Part shown: piece by piece, positions 17,151-25,936 of the stretch
Position numbering within the stretch: the stretch's first letter is position 1
Layout of the letters: each line of letters starts with the position of its first letter
IMG/VR virus record: IMGVR_UViG_3300017720_001902
Location: 1-53,337 of that record
Strand: one strand, 5' to 3'
Length of the DNA stretch: 53,337 nt
Origin: a virus
Made by a program: the position numbers and the translations under genes
The notes under the pieces: model-generated
What the model was told of the DNA's origin: nothing
The model's database searches: none
Seen by the model: the letters and a program-made list of their open reading frames with translations, nothing else

Positions 17151-17399
17151 TTACTTTTTAGCAAATTTTTCTATCCCTGCGATACCAAAACAACCAAGAG
17201 TTATATATACGAATGAGTTGTATATAAATTCATTAATTATTAAGTCTTTTCCAAAGTATCCAGTTCCTAAGTCAACGATTGCAAATAGTGTCATGACTGC
17301 AAAACTCATAAACCCTATAACATTTTTTTCGTTAATGTCGTTGTTGTCCTTAAATATGTTTTTAAATGCCATCCATTTTCTCCCAATATATTTAAACAT
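17151..17399 (-). CDS. Holin candidate, two membrane spans
   Basis: 82 residues from ATG 17399, or 73 from the inner ATG. Hydrophobic segments at about 27-45 and 60-76 are separated by a short loop, with a charged N-terminus and a Lys end, the class II holin layout. It lies 50 bases downstream of the amidase gene, where holins often sit. Sequence alone does not prove pore formation. Confidence 0.6.
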   Translation of the reverse strand: MFKYIGRKWMAFKNIFKDNNDINEKNVIGFMSFAVMTLFAIVDLGTGYFGKDLIINEFIYNSFVYITLGCFGIAGIEKFAKK

Positions 17400-17449
17400 A
17401 ACTTCTAATCCTTTTCGTTAACTGATTACTCATATAAATAGTTTATTTC

Positions 17450-18331
17450 CTACAAATCCACTAACATATCTAACAATTCCGCCTGTGGGAACATATCAAA
17501 CTTATCCTTACGAGTATTTGTATGTGTCCACATACCTTTTACTCGCCCATAATATGCATCTTCATTGAACTCAAATCCGTCAGCACCTTTTGCTTTTACC
17601 TCTTCTACAAGACCTTTTCTTACATCAATACTATCTCTCTCTGCAATCCACAAAATCCACAATCTTAATGCTTCAATTTGTTTATCAGAGTATCTGTGCC
17701 AATGTTTAAATCCTCTGAATGGTTTATCCAATGTAACGATTTGTGATTCATGTGCAGTTGTTCCTGCATATGTTTTTCCGTCTTTAAGATATCCAAAGTT
17801 ATTTACTTCGATACCAACCGAATGTGTATGCATATGTTGTGAACCATTCTTTCCTAAATGCCATCCATAATGACCTTCAGGAAACGCCTGAACCATTACC
17901 CCATCATATGTTTCATCATTACCTTTGATGGATTGTCCACCTAATACAAACTCAGTTGCGACTGCTCCTCTACTATCTCTACCCCAATGGTCAACAGTTC
18001 TGTATGGATTCTGCCATCCTGCGGTGTGATGTAAGAAACAATATTCTTTTTTTGTGATTCCACTTTTGTATTCACCAACTGGAAGATAGTGTCTATTAAC
18101 CGCTAATCCGTTTTCTGTTGTGAATGTTTTTTCAGTATCATCAGTAGTAGCAATACCCATAGTATCCCAAGTGGAAGGACCAACAATCCCATCAGCAACC
18201 AAACCATTGGTTTTCTGAAACTCTTGAACTGCTTTTTTAGTTCCTTCACCGAATATACCATCCGCACCTATTTCTAAAAATTCTTGTAAATCTTTTACTT
18301 GTTGTCCTTTTGAACCTACTTTAAGTAACAT
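17450..18331 (-). CDS. Endolysin: peptidoglycan-binding domain plus N-acetylmuramoyl-L-alanine amidase
   Basis: 293 residues. Residues 1-60 are a PG_binding_1 repeat (GSKGQQVKDLQEFL, then DGIFGEGTKKAVQEFQ and DGIVGPSTW). From about 80 there is an amidase_2 domain with FLHHTAGW, YGWHLGKNG and THSVGIEVNNFG, which carry the zinc and substrate residues, then KHWHRYSDKQ. It would cut the amide between MurNAc and the stem peptide at lysis. No signal peptide, so it needs a holin; a candidate follows. Confidence 0.93.
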   Translation of the reverse strand: MLLKVGSKGQQVKDLQEFLEIGADGIFGEGTKKAVQEFQKTNGLVADGIVGPSTWDTMGIATTDDTEKTFTTENGLAVNRHYLPVGEYKSGITKKEYCFLHHTAGWQNPYRTVDHWGRDSRGAVATEFVLGGQSIKGNDETYDGVMVQAFPEGHYGWHLGKNGSQHMHTHSVGIEVNNFGYLKDGKTYAGTTAHESQIVTLDKPFRGFKHWHRYSDKQIEALRLWILWIAERDSIDVRKGLVEEVKAKGADGFEFNEDAYYGRVKGMWTHTNTRKDKFDMFPQAELLDMLVDL

Positions 18332-18348
18332 TTTAATTCCTTGTGTTA

Positions 18349-18368
18349 TATTGTTTATATTAACAATA
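18349..18368 (-). other. AT-rich inverted repeat (weak terminator or operator candidate)
   Basis: TATTGTT and AACAATA flank a six-base loop, a seven-pair stem made almost only of A-T pairs, in the gap between the small genes at 18373-18616 and the endolysin. Without a G+C stem or U-tract, intrinsic termination is doubtful. It might act on endolysin expression. Confidence 0.25.
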
Positions 18369-18372
18369 AATA

Positions 18373-18579
18373 TTAAGTATGAATAAATTTAAAAGGAATC
18401 ATCCAATGAATATCAAAAGGGTCACTAACCTCTGCTTCTTCCTTTTGTTCGTTGAGTGATATAAGAGTCACCTTTTCGCCCTCTACCAGACTTCCCCTGT
18501 GATTGCTGAAGGTCTCCCTCATCAATATCTTTTCTCCTATTTTTTCTTGTAATTTTTTCATATGTTTCAAAATATTCAT
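18373..18579 (-). CDS. Alternative overlapping frame, possible small protein
   Basis: 68 residues (or 62 from the second ATG) overlapping the next entry by 155 bases in another frame. Its last 18 codons (AEVSDPFDIHWMIPFKF) use phage-typical codons, but the overlapping part contains CTG, ACC and GGC, which are rare here. It may be a chance frame, or the tail reached by a frameshift from the 63-residue gene. Confidence 0.3.
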   Translation of the reverse strand: MNILKHMKKLQEKIGEKILMRETFSNHRGSLVEGEKVTLISLNEQKEEAEVSDPFDIHWMIPFKFIHT

Positions 18580-18616
18580 CCTCGAAGTCTATACTTCGCA
18601 CATCAATTTTAGCCAT
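18425..18616 (-). CDS. Small basic hypothetical protein
   Basis: 63 residues. The N-terminus is acidic/aromatic (MAKIDVRSIDFEDEYFETYE), followed by ITRKNRRKD and an Arg/Gly-rich tail. Codon use is phage-typical and the start overlaps the end of the upstream gene by eight bases, so I prefer this frame over the alternative. Possibly binds nucleic acid. Confidence 0.6.
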   Translation of the reverse strand: MAKIDVRSIDFEDEYFETYEKITRKNRRKDIDEGDLQQSQGKSGRGRKGDSYITQRTKGRSRG

Positions 18617-18854
18617 TTTTAATTATCCTTAAATTCTCTATTTTTTTGAGAAATTGTTCAACTGAATAGTCTTTGTTTTTTTCGTCTTTGATTTTTACTT
18701 CTGTAAGTGTATCAGGGTATTTGTTAACCAGCCTTTCAAGAATTTCGAAACCTTGGTCTGTCCAAAAATTCTTAAAGGATGTTTCACCTAAGATGTTTGT
18801 AGAATAGTCTACATCATCCTCATTATCGTCTGGTAACAAAATGTAGTATATCAT
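18609..18854 (-). CDS. Conserved-looking small phage protein
   Basis: 81 residues beginning MIYYILLPDDNEDDVDY, then LGETSFKNFWTDQGFEIL. I have the impression this type occurs widely in T4-like marine phages, with unknown function. It overlaps the glycosyltransferase stop by four bases (ATGA). Ends with a Lys-rich helix. Confidence 0.6.
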   Translation of the reverse strand: MIYYILLPDDNEDDVDYSTNILGETSFKNFWTDQGFEILERLVNKYPDTLTEVKIKDEKNKDYSVEQFLKKIENLRIIKNG

Positions 18855-20035
18855 AGATTTATCAAACTTTTTTCGTAGTATTTTACTTTATTAACCTTTA
18901 TATTAAATATGTCCAATTCGAACTCACCGCATTGAATTCCATTAGAATCGAAGATTTCTGACCACTTTTGTATATAAGAATATGATGTATTTGATAGTCT
19001 ATTTGCATCAAAACTTATTTCAATATCAGCTTCTTTTTGTACATTTATTCTTGTACTTAAATCAAACTTAGTATTTGGTTGTTCCAATTTTATATAACTC
19101 TCGATAACATCTTCGTCTATATCAATTGTTATTGAATCACACCAAGGTTCTAAAATGTTTAATATTTGAGAATTACCATTTTCTACATTAAATTTAATAT
19201 CATATTTATGTGGAACTTCTGGCATCATCATTGCGTCATGTTTTACAAAATGACCCCATTTTCTAATAAAATTCCTTGTTGACCTCATATTTTGTTTCAA
19301 CCATTCATCTGATTCTTTACCAACTTCAGTTAATGTTGGGTTAAATCTCGAACCTCTACAAGTCATATGATATACACACCCATCCCAAGTTTGAATCAAA
19401 TCATATCCATTCAAGAGAAATCTGTTGAATATGTCTGAATCTTCTTTGGATTGGGGTGCGTATAATGGGTCATGTCCACCAATTGAGGTGAAGTCTTCTT
19501 TGAATAAAAACCAAGGTGCAAATATACCTTTAGTAGTTTTTCCATGTTTATATCTTTCATCACCTGTATTAAACCATTCTAAGAATCCATCTTCATCAAA
19601 GTCCTCAGGTTCAGTTTTCCAATCCTTGAGTACTTTTTCAGGCCCATCTGGGTGAAGTGGTGGTTCAATTCGTGTCAATGAAACAACACTCAATGGTTTA
19701 ATATGTTCTAATACAGATTCTAATGCGCCAGGACAGAGATACATATCTGCGTGGTATATTCCTACAATCGGAGTATCTGCTATCTCTACTAACTCATCAT
19801 ATAGGATTGTATGTCCTACTCTTGTTGGTCCTTCGTTTCTAATTGCCTTGAAGTTTGGGTCGTGTACCATCATATCCTCACACCATTCCCAAGTCCCATC
19901 GGAACTGAAATCATCTGCTACACATATTGTTGGTTCAGGACCTGCATTCTTTCTAATTGATTCGTAAGACCACTTGAGATACTTTAAATTATCTCTTGAT
20001 GGTTGAATAAAACTAATATCTTTTTTACTTAACAT
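18851..20035 (-). CDS. Family 2 glycosyltransferase
   Basis: 394 residues. The GT-A start is visible: ISFIQPSRDNLKYL, ICVADDFSSDGTWEW (nucleotide-binding Asp), and HADMYLCPGAL at the DxD position. The middle HDPLYAPQSKEDSDIFNRF and YHMTCRGSRF blocks are close to those of the GT at 21772-22692, so the two are paralogues. About 110 residues beyond the catalytic part are unique. It transfers a sugar from a nucleotide donor to an unknown acceptor. Last gene of the island. Confidence 0.88.
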   Translation of the reverse strand: MLSKKDISFIQPSRDNLKYLKWSYESIRKNAGPEPTICVADDFSSDGTWEWCEDMMVHDPNFKAIRNEGPTRVGHTILYDELVEIADTPIVGIYHADMYLCPGALESVLEHIKPLSVVSLTRIEPPLHPDGPEKVLKDWKTEPEDFDEDGFLEWFNTGDERYKHGKTTKGIFAPWFLFKEDFTSIGGHDPLYAPQSKEDSDIFNRFLLNGYDLIQTWDGCVYHMTCRGSRFNPTLTEVGKESDEWLKQNMRSTRNFIRKWGHFVKHDAMMMPEVPHKYDIKFNVENGNSQILNILEPWCDSITIDIDEDVIESYIKLEQPNTKFDLSTRINVQKEADIEISFDANRLSNTSYSYIQKWSEIFDSNGIQCGEFELDIFNIKVNKVKYYEKSLINL

Positions 20036-20888
20036 AACTTTTTACCTTTTTAATTAAATCATCGTATGATTCTACATGATATATTTTTTGACCTGATAGT
20101 TTAGGGAAGAATGTTTCATATGCTTTATGTTTTACTTCATACCCCTTTACTCCATATATAATATTTTCACCACCGAAATATGCAGCCAATGCTGAATTAC
20201 CACCTTGTGTTGATATTTGATGTTCGGTTAGACTTAAAACTGCCATCTGTGCTTCATTATATGATAGGTTGTATTCATTTGCTATATCTTGTACTGTTTG
20301 TACATTATATTTACTTATCAGTTCTTTATCACCAAAATCAAGTGGTGGGCTACCATCTTGTGTAATATCATCTACATCAGGTCTGTTATAGATTATATGA
20401 AACTTATCAGAACATAATTCAAATATTGTTTTTAATGAGTCTAAATTAATATAATTTACAGGGTCAGAGTCCCACTCCGTTTGATACTTATTTGATATTA
20501 CTAATAAAGGTTTATCAAAATTTAATCCCATCCAATTGTAAACTCCCTTGTAGTGACCATTCAAATCAGGCGGTGACCACCTGTCTTCCCAAACATTACA
20601 ATCTCCTGCATCTTTTGCATCAGGCCAAAGTTCGTTTATCTTTTTACCAAAGAATCCTGCAACATGATTGTGTTGTCTATAATATTGTACATCGTTTATT
20701 TTCAGTTGCATATACTGAATTCTATTTGGATAGACTTCTGTCACATCTAAATTTGGATATAAGATATGACCACCCTTTGAAGTTCTTACTTTTACATCAA
20801 CCCCTTGTTCTTTTGCATAATTTATTAAAGGTAGTGCTGCAAATAGTTCGTAACCAAACTCACCATGTATATCAAAGGTTGTTGTCAT
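20025..20888 (-). CDS. Putative glycosyltransferase-like protein
   Basis: 287 residues. Starts TTFDIHGEFGYELFAALP and has a C-terminal TQGGNSALAAYFGGENII block, which resembles the donor-site part of GT-B or fucosyltransferase-like enzymes that check for a lost object on the host surface. No textbook motif is certain, so the call leans on context between an epimerase and a glycosyltransferase. It overlaps the start of the next gene by 11 bases. Confidence 0.5.
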   Translation of the reverse strand: MTTTFDIHGEFGYELFAALPLINYAKEQGVDVKVRTSKGGHILYPNLDVTEVYPNRIQYMQLKINDVQYYRQHNHVAGFFGKKINELWPDAKDAGDCNVWEDRWSPPDLNGHYKGVYNWMGLNFDKPLLVISNKYQTEWDSDPVNYINLDSLKTIFELCSDKFHIIYNRPDVDDITQDGSPPLDFGDKELISKYNVQTVQDIANEYNLSYNEAQMAVLSLTEHQISTQGGNSALAAYFGGENIIYGVKGYEVKHKAYETFFPKLSGQKIYHVESYDDLIKKVKSYVK

Positions 20889-21775
20889 TAAAAATCAAAT
20901 TTCAATTGTCTACTACTAAACAAAGATTTAATATACTCTTCTAATCTATCTTGAGGTTCCCAGTCAAGAAACTCGATTGCCTCATCTGATTCTCTTAGAG
21001 TTTCTTTGTAATTACCTTGTTGGTTTGGAATGTACTTTCTTTTACACCCACTATATTTTTCGAACATATCTGCCACTTGGTTAATTGAATAGTTTGTACC
21101 TGTTCCAAGTTCCCAAGCGTCAAATGTTGGTTTAGTATCATGAGCATTTAACTTTAGTAATGCGTCTACTATATCGTGTACATGGGTAAAGTCTCTTTTT
21201 TGTTCACCATCACCGACAATTGTAATTGGTTGGTTATCTCTGATTTGTCTTCTCCAGATACCAATTACTGCTGCCCAATCACCATCAATAACTTCATGTG
21301 GTCCATATACATTATAGAACCTACAAATCTCTATACTCATTCCGTAAGTCTTTTTGTATAACTTACATAATTCCTCACCAAGATATTTACAAGCCGCATA
21401 TGGTGATTGATATGGGTCGTGGTGTTTAGAAGATGAACCTGCGTAAATAACTTTAATACCTTTTTTTCTTGCAAAGTCTAAAACCCTCTGAGTTCCTAAA
21501 GTGTTAACATCAAATGTTTCTGATGGATTTTCAAATGAAGGTTGTATTCTTGACAATCCTGCCAAGTGATATATCAAGTCTATGTCCTCAGTAAATGAAA
21601 ACCAACTACTAATCCACTTAACATCATCTTCATAATATGTTGCACCCTTTACATGATTACTTTTTGTACCTGTTGAGTAATCATCAAGTACAACTACTTC
21701 ATGTCCATTTGTAACTAATCTTTTAACTAAATTTGTGCCAACAAAACCGGCACCTCCTGTAACTAATATTTTCAT
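20888..21775 (-). CDS. NAD-dependent sugar epimerase/dehydratase (GalE-like)
   Basis: 295 residues. An extended-SDR: VTGGAGFVGTNLVKRL (GxxGxxG NAD loop), DDYSTG, the conserved HLAGLSRIQPS, YAGSSSKHH, and YAACK supplying the catalytic YxxxK, then CRFYNVYGP. These enzymes invert or dehydrate nucleotide sugars such as UDP-glucose. ATGA overlap with the GT upstream. A second SDR in this window (25920-26882) differs, so two sugars are probably made. Confidence 0.92.
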   Translation of the reverse strand: MKILVTGGAGFVGTNLVKRLVTNGHEVVVLDDYSTGTKSNHVKGATYYEDDVKWISSWFSFTEDIDLIYHLAGLSRIQPSFENPSETFDVNTLGTQRVLDFARKKGIKVIYAGSSSKHHDPYQSPYAACKYLGEELCKLYKKTYGMSIEICRFYNVYGPHEVIDGDWAAVIGIWRRQIRDNQPITIVGDGEQKRDFTHVHDIVDALLKLNAHDTKPTFDAWELGTGTNYSINQVADMFEKYSGCKRKYIPNQQGNYKETLRESDEAIEFLDWEPQDRLEEYIKSLFSSRQLKFDF

Positions 21776-22692
21776 AATAATGGTATTCTATTTGGATTAT
21801 CTGTTCCTTTTATTTGTTTTACAAAAGTTTGGTCATCGTGTTCAGGCAATCTGCCCCATTTTTTAATAAACTTTTGTGCATTTGTTGATTCTGATTCTTG
21901 TTGTCTTTTAGATTTAGAATTCAGTTTATCCTTTGCTTCATCTCTGAAATGAGAACCTCTTGCTGAAAAGTGGTATACAATTGACTTGGATGACATAATA
22001 AATTTATATCCTTCTAATTGCATTCTAATAAACAAATCCATATCGTCAAATGAAGCGGGTGCGAATAGTGGGTCGTTACCACCAATCCAAACATAATCGT
22101 CTTTTTTACAGAAGAATCCGGCACCACCACCTTTTCTTACACGCGTTTCATCCATTGCGGAAAGTTTTTGAGACCATTCATCAAACCAATCTTTATCGAA
22201 GTTGTGATGGAACTCCCCAAACTCATCAGTTGATACAAATACAGTACCAGGTCGGTAATCAGGGTCATTAGGAAATATTTTAGGTTGAATTCTAAATGAT
22301 GAAGCGATTATTCTTTTACCTTGAATAGTCCACTCTGCATTCTCTTCTACAATTTTTTGTAATTCTATATCTTGATTTGGAGCAATCCACATATCTGAGT
22401 GAATTATATTTACATACTCTGTTTGTGCTTTGTCAACACAAAAATCCATACCACCACCGATTCCTCTTGGTGTATCATTATGTTCTACAAACCCTTTTAG
22501 ATTCTTGTCTGTTTGCATTTGATTCATTAACCACTCATCTGTACCATCAGTACAATTCTCTGCGTGAATCACAATCGGTTGGTCTTTGTAATATGCATTC
22601 TTTCTTACAGACTCGTAAGCAAGTTTTACATAGTCAAGATTATTATTTGTTGAAATACAAGTTGTTATTGGACTTTCCATACATCTTCCCAT
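21772..22692 (-). CDS. Family 2 glycosyltransferase
   Basis: 306 residues; ATG at 22692, or 22680 giving less overlap with the gene before. ITTCISTNNNLDYVKLAYES, NCTDGTDEW, and NIIHSDMWIAPN (DxD-like) define a GT-A fold. NDPLFAPASFDDMDLFIRM and YHFSARGSHF match the GT at 18851-20035, suggesting duplication. Acceptor unknown. Confidence 0.87.
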   Translation of the reverse strand: MGRCMESPITTCISTNNNLDYVKLAYESVRKNAYYKDQPIVIHAENCTDGTDEWLMNQMQTDKNLKGFVEHNDTPRGIGGGMDFCVDKAQTEYVNIIHSDMWIAPNQDIELQKIVEENAEWTIQGKRIIASSFRIQPKIFPNDPDYRPGTVFVSTDEFGEFHHNFDKDWFDEWSQKLSAMDETRVRKGGGAGFFCKKDDYVWIGGNDPLFAPASFDDMDLFIRMQLEGYKFIMSSKSIVYHFSARGSHFRDEAKDKLNSKSKRQQESESTNAQKFIKKWGRLPEHDDQTFVKQIKGTDNPNRIPLL

Positions 22693-23612
22693 TTATATGT
22701 TTTTGTTTGTTTCATAAAGTTGTAAGCATTATATTTAGAATACTCACTTGCTTTAGGATACCAATCATTTGACTTTCTTTGTTCGTTTATATCTTTACCA
22801 TCCTCACTAACAACATATTTTCTTTTTCTTGGATGTTCTCTGTTATGTACTAATAAAATATTCTTTACAATATACAAAGGAATTTGGTTATTTCCAAATA
22901 TTGTTAACATTTTATTCATAAAAGCAGTATCTTCGTGGGTAAAGAATACTGATTTTGGTATGTTTACTCCACTTTTTATTATCTCTGATGACATTACCAA
23001 CCCACAACCATTAAATTTATAGTTGTATGTAGATTCTATATGTGGTGATTCAACATCTGAGTTTATCTCTTCCATTTTATCATAATCCATATAACACCTC
23101 GTCCCATACCATGCGTGTGGGTCTCTTGGTAAATCAGTTAGTTTTGGGTGTTCTAATGGTTTCCACGAATCATCCCACATTTTACAAGTTGAAAAGAACC
23201 CAACCCACTTTGGTGTTTGTTCTTTAACTGCCTCGTGTAATGATAATATCGTTTCCATCGCCTGTGATGGAACTAACATATCGGATTCACCCCAAAACAG
23301 GATGTCTGCAAGTTCACAATACTTTTCGTTAAAATCTCTTCTGTAATCTGCGATTGTATATAAATCATCTCTGACTTCGTATTTGATTTGATAACCTTGT
23401 AGTTTATATTGATTACAAACTCTAACATACTTTTCCATAATGTATGTTAACATATCAACCTCATCAGAAACTTTTTCTAAGTCTTGATTTGTGACTAAAC
23501 ACATATCAATCAAAACTTTTTCTTTTGTTACTATTGATTTAGTTAAGGAATCTAAATACTCCTCAAACATATCAACTTCGTACCATTGTACTAAACAACC
23601 TGCCGCTACCAT
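22665..23612 (-). CDS. GT-A-like glycosyltransferase (probable)
   Basis: 315 residues from ATG 23612 (nine codons shorter than the longest frame), with a small overlap of the preceding stop. LADILFWGESDMLVPSQAM carries an acidic ESD where a DxD is expected, and SVFFTHEDTAFMNKM a late acidic pair, both GT-A-like. The N-terminal AGCLVQWYEVDMF could be the first strand. The assignment relies partly on its position in the island. Confidence 0.6.
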   Translation of the reverse strand: MVAAGCLVQWYEVDMFEEYLDSLTKSIVTKEKVLIDMCLVTNQDLEKVSDEVDMLTYIMEKYVRVCNQYKLQGYQIKYEVRDDLYTIADYRRDFNEKYCELADILFWGESDMLVPSQAMETILSLHEAVKEQTPKWVGFFSTCKMWDDSWKPLEHPKLTDLPRDPHAWYGTRCYMDYDKMEEINSDVESPHIESTYNYKFNGCGLVMSSEIIKSGVNIPKSVFFTHEDTAFMNKMLTIFGNNQIPLYIVKNILLVHNREHPRKRKYVVSEDGKDINEQRKSNDWYPKASEYSKYNAYNFMKQTKTYKWEDVWKVQ

Positions 23613-24430
23613 AATGTATCTCTTGGAATCCCTTCCCAACCAGGATTAGTTTCTGAATCGATTACCCACGAAACATTTTGTTTCTGTAACCATTGGTAGA
23701 TACCTTTAGTTGCGTTTGCTACTGACTTGATTTCTCTTGGCCCCATTGATGTTTTTGCATAAACAATCTTTTCGTGTTCATTACCATAGAAGTGTTCTTG
23801 GAATACTCTTTGTGTATCGTCTTCTGTTCCATTTTCAAATGATGATAAATCACCAATGTCCCATCCAACCGTAACAATTTTTCTACACCCCAAGTACAAT
23901 GCCAATGGAATTGCCATCTCATACATAATACCAGGCCCCCAAGGTTGTTGAAATCCTATTTCGGGGTGGTCTAACTTCATAGTATCCCAATCTTCTTTTT
24001 CTGATAGAGAGTGAATCATTTTGTTAGGTCCAACTCCACCACCTGTATTTGGGTTGTTTCTAAATATAGGAATGAATAGGTCTGATTCTAAATTATTATC
24101 AAAAATCATTTGAGGATGAAATTGTTCAAATATTGCCCATGTTATGATTGATTTATTATCTGACCAATCGTATGGTGCGAAGTTACAAAAGTTTAGTAAG
24201 TGAAAGTCAGTAACATCTTTTACTAAATTATATGATTGTTTGATTGGCATACATAATTTATCTGCCATAAACTCATTAAGGAATTCTTTATCATACTTTT
24301 TAAGTGAAGGACCACCTGCGATTATATATGCAGTCTCATCTTTGTACTGATTTTTTAATACCTTTAACCTATCTTCAGGTTCTTCTAATTTTAGAAGTTC
24401 TTCTCGTAACTTACTTGTCTGTAATTTCAT
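23606..24430 (-). CDS. Maf/DUF115-like glycosyltransferase-related protein
   Basis: 274 residues from ATG 24430; upstream frame residues look non-coding. DETAYIIAGGPSLKKYD matches the IIAGGPSL signature of the DUF115 (Maf flagellin-glycosylation) group, and PWGPGIMYEMAIPLALYLG with IVTVGWDIGD fits their second half. In flagellin glycosylation Maf proteins transfer nonulosonic acids, so nucleotide-activated sialic acid-like or Kdo-like sugars are a plausible donor, in line with the CMP-Kdo synthetase nearby. Confidence 0.68.
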   Translation of the reverse strand: MKLQTSKLREELLKLEEPEDRLKVLKNQYKDETAYIIAGGPSLKKYDKEFLNEFMADKLCMPIKQSYNLVKDVTDFHLLNFCNFAPYDWSDNKSIITWAIFEQFHPQMIFDNNLESDLFIPIFRNNPNTGGGVGPNKMIHSLSEKEDWDTMKLDHPEIGFQQPWGPGIMYEMAIPLALYLGCRKIVTVGWDIGDLSSFENGTEDDTQRVFQEHFYGNEHEKIVYAKTSMGPREIKSVANATKGIYQWLQKQNVSWVIDSETNPGWEGIPRDTLW

Positions 24431-24836
24431 CGAATTGTTTAAGTGTTTGTTCCCACGATTCAAACCTAATACCTCTGTCATCTATGTAACAGACTGCTCT
24501 TGGTTTTTCACAAGTTATTTCTTTTATATAAGTATCAATCTTATATTTGGCTAACCACTCCCATATTAGTTCTTCACCTGTCTTACCATTTACAAGTGGT
24601 CTATCAGGTTTTACTTTAGCGGTAAATAAAACTATATCATAACCCTTTTCATCGAACCATTTGATTGCGTCTATTGAACCCTCAATCGGTGGGTCATATA
24701 CAGTTCCATCATGAAACCCTTTTGAATTACCATGGACAACACCATCAAAGTCTATTGCAACTTGATGATTGTTTTCATGCCATTGTAGTGCATCGTAGTC
24801 TTCTATTTCTTTTTTAAGGGTGTCTTCTGTTTTCAT
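24411..24836 (-). CDS. HAD-superfamily sugar phosphatase-like
   Basis: 141 residues from ATG 24836, whose AATTATG context is typical here. VAIDFDGVVHGNSKGF is HAD motif I, IVLFTAKV motif II, and RAVCYIDDRGIRFESW the motif IV region with the acidic pair. This short cap-less type is found in capsule loci. It overlaps the oxygenase upstream. Confidence 0.82.
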   Translation of the reverse strand: MKTEDTLKKEIEDYDALQWHENNHQVAIDFDGVVHGNSKGFHDGTVYDPPIEGSIDAIKWFDEKGYDIVLFTAKVKPDRPLVNGKTGEELIWEWLAKYKIDTYIKEITCEKPRAVCYIDDRGIRFESWEQTLKQFDEITDK

Positions 24837-25551
24837 AATTACTGAATACTGGTGTTGATTTATTTCTACTTGAATATGCCCCATAAATAAACTTTCTAAA
24901 CTCTTTAGTCTCGTGTTGTTTACTTACAGAGTGTAATGAGTTTGGTGACGATAAAAAGAATACTGCTCTATTTGCTTTTGCTGGTATAACTGAGTGAATA
25001 AGTACTGGCTCTTTTTTGTATAAGTTAGGTGCACCACCCCTTGGTTGTTGATAAGTTTCTACTCCATCACTTGAATGTATTACAAAGTCACCACCACTCC
25101 AATCCTTATCATTAAAGAATATTAAGAAGTTCAAAAATCTCTTCTGAGAATCTGCGTGTACTTCTCTAATATAACCATCACCTGCCTCTGACCAATCTAT
25201 ATGAGTAAACATTTTTTGATTTGATATTAACTCATCTGTTAAAGTACATCCCCAATGTTCCATAGAAGCTTGGAATTTCTGTTTAAAGTAGTTTAACATT
25301 TCATCTGAATCTATGTAATTGTGAAACTCATTCCATGTTGTTGTAGATTCTAACCACTTCCAAGTATCTGGTTGACTTGCACTATTTGCGATTTGTCTAC
25401 GACCACCCATAACAGTATTTGCCTTTTCTTCTATGAGTTTACCTGGCCATTCCTTAACCAAATTATTAAAGATGTCTTGTTCAAAACAATCATCAATGAC
25501 TATATAGTCATATGGATAATTGTATACTCTTGCATTATTAAAGTTAATCAT
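24814..25551 (-). CDS. 2OG-Fe(II) oxygenase
   Basis: 245 residues. REVHADSQKRFLNFLIFFND (HxD plus strand), GGDFVIH, ANRAVFFLSSPNSLHSVS (distal His) and RKFIYGAYSSR (2OG-binding Arg) form a complete jelly-roll active site. Likely hydroxylates a sugar, lipid or protein. Located within the glycan island, so a sugar-linked substrate is plausible. It overlaps the next gene by 8 bases. Confidence 0.85.
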   Translation of the reverse strand: MINFNNARVYNYPYDYIVIDDCFEQDIFNNLVKEWPGKLIEEKANTVMGGRRQIANSASQPDTWKWLESTTTWNEFHNYIDSDEMLNYFKQKFQASMEHWGCTLTDELISNQKMFTHIDWSEAGDGYIREVHADSQKRFLNFLIFFNDKDWSGGDFVIHSSDGVETYQQPRGGAPNLYKKEPVLIHSVIPAKANRAVFFLSSPNSLHSVSKQHETKEFRKFIYGAYSSRNKSTPVFSNYENRRHP

Positions 25552-25936
25552 ATTTCTCGTATATTTTCTCTTCGAAAAATTCTGAGTTTAACAAGTGATT
25601 AATTTCTTTCTTTTCTGCTGCCCTTCTATCATTAGTATAATATACTGCTCTTGCCAACTCAATAAACTCTTCATCAAATTTATTGTCTCGTTCTTTTAGT
25701 CTAACTGAGTCTTCGATGACCCACATTTCACCATTAGTTTTTAATAACCTTTGGTAAACTTCTTTAAGTTCATCACCACCTGCTTCCCAAAATGGTTTCA
25801 ACTTATCTTGTAAATAATTTAGTTCATTTGTAATATTAGTTTTTTGAACTGAATCATTAACATTTTTTAATTTTATTTCAAGGATTGATAACTTATCAAA
25901 TGCGTCACCAATCGGTGTTTTAATCTCTATTGCCAT
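25544..25936 (-). CDS. DUF6165-like protein
   Basis: 130 residues. TPIGDAFDKLSILEIKLKNV near the N-terminus resembles the DUF6165 group seen beside glycosyltransferase genes; the rest is helical and charged. No catalytic motif visible. It overlaps the epimerase by 17 bases. The name is from recall only. Confidence 0.5.
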   Translation of the reverse strand: MAIEIKTPIGDAFDKLSILEIKLKNVNDSVQKTNITNELNYLQDKLKPFWEAGGDELKEVYQRLLKTNGEMWVIEDSVRLKERDNKFDEEFIELARAVYYTNDRRAAEKKEINHLLNSEFFEEKIYEKYD

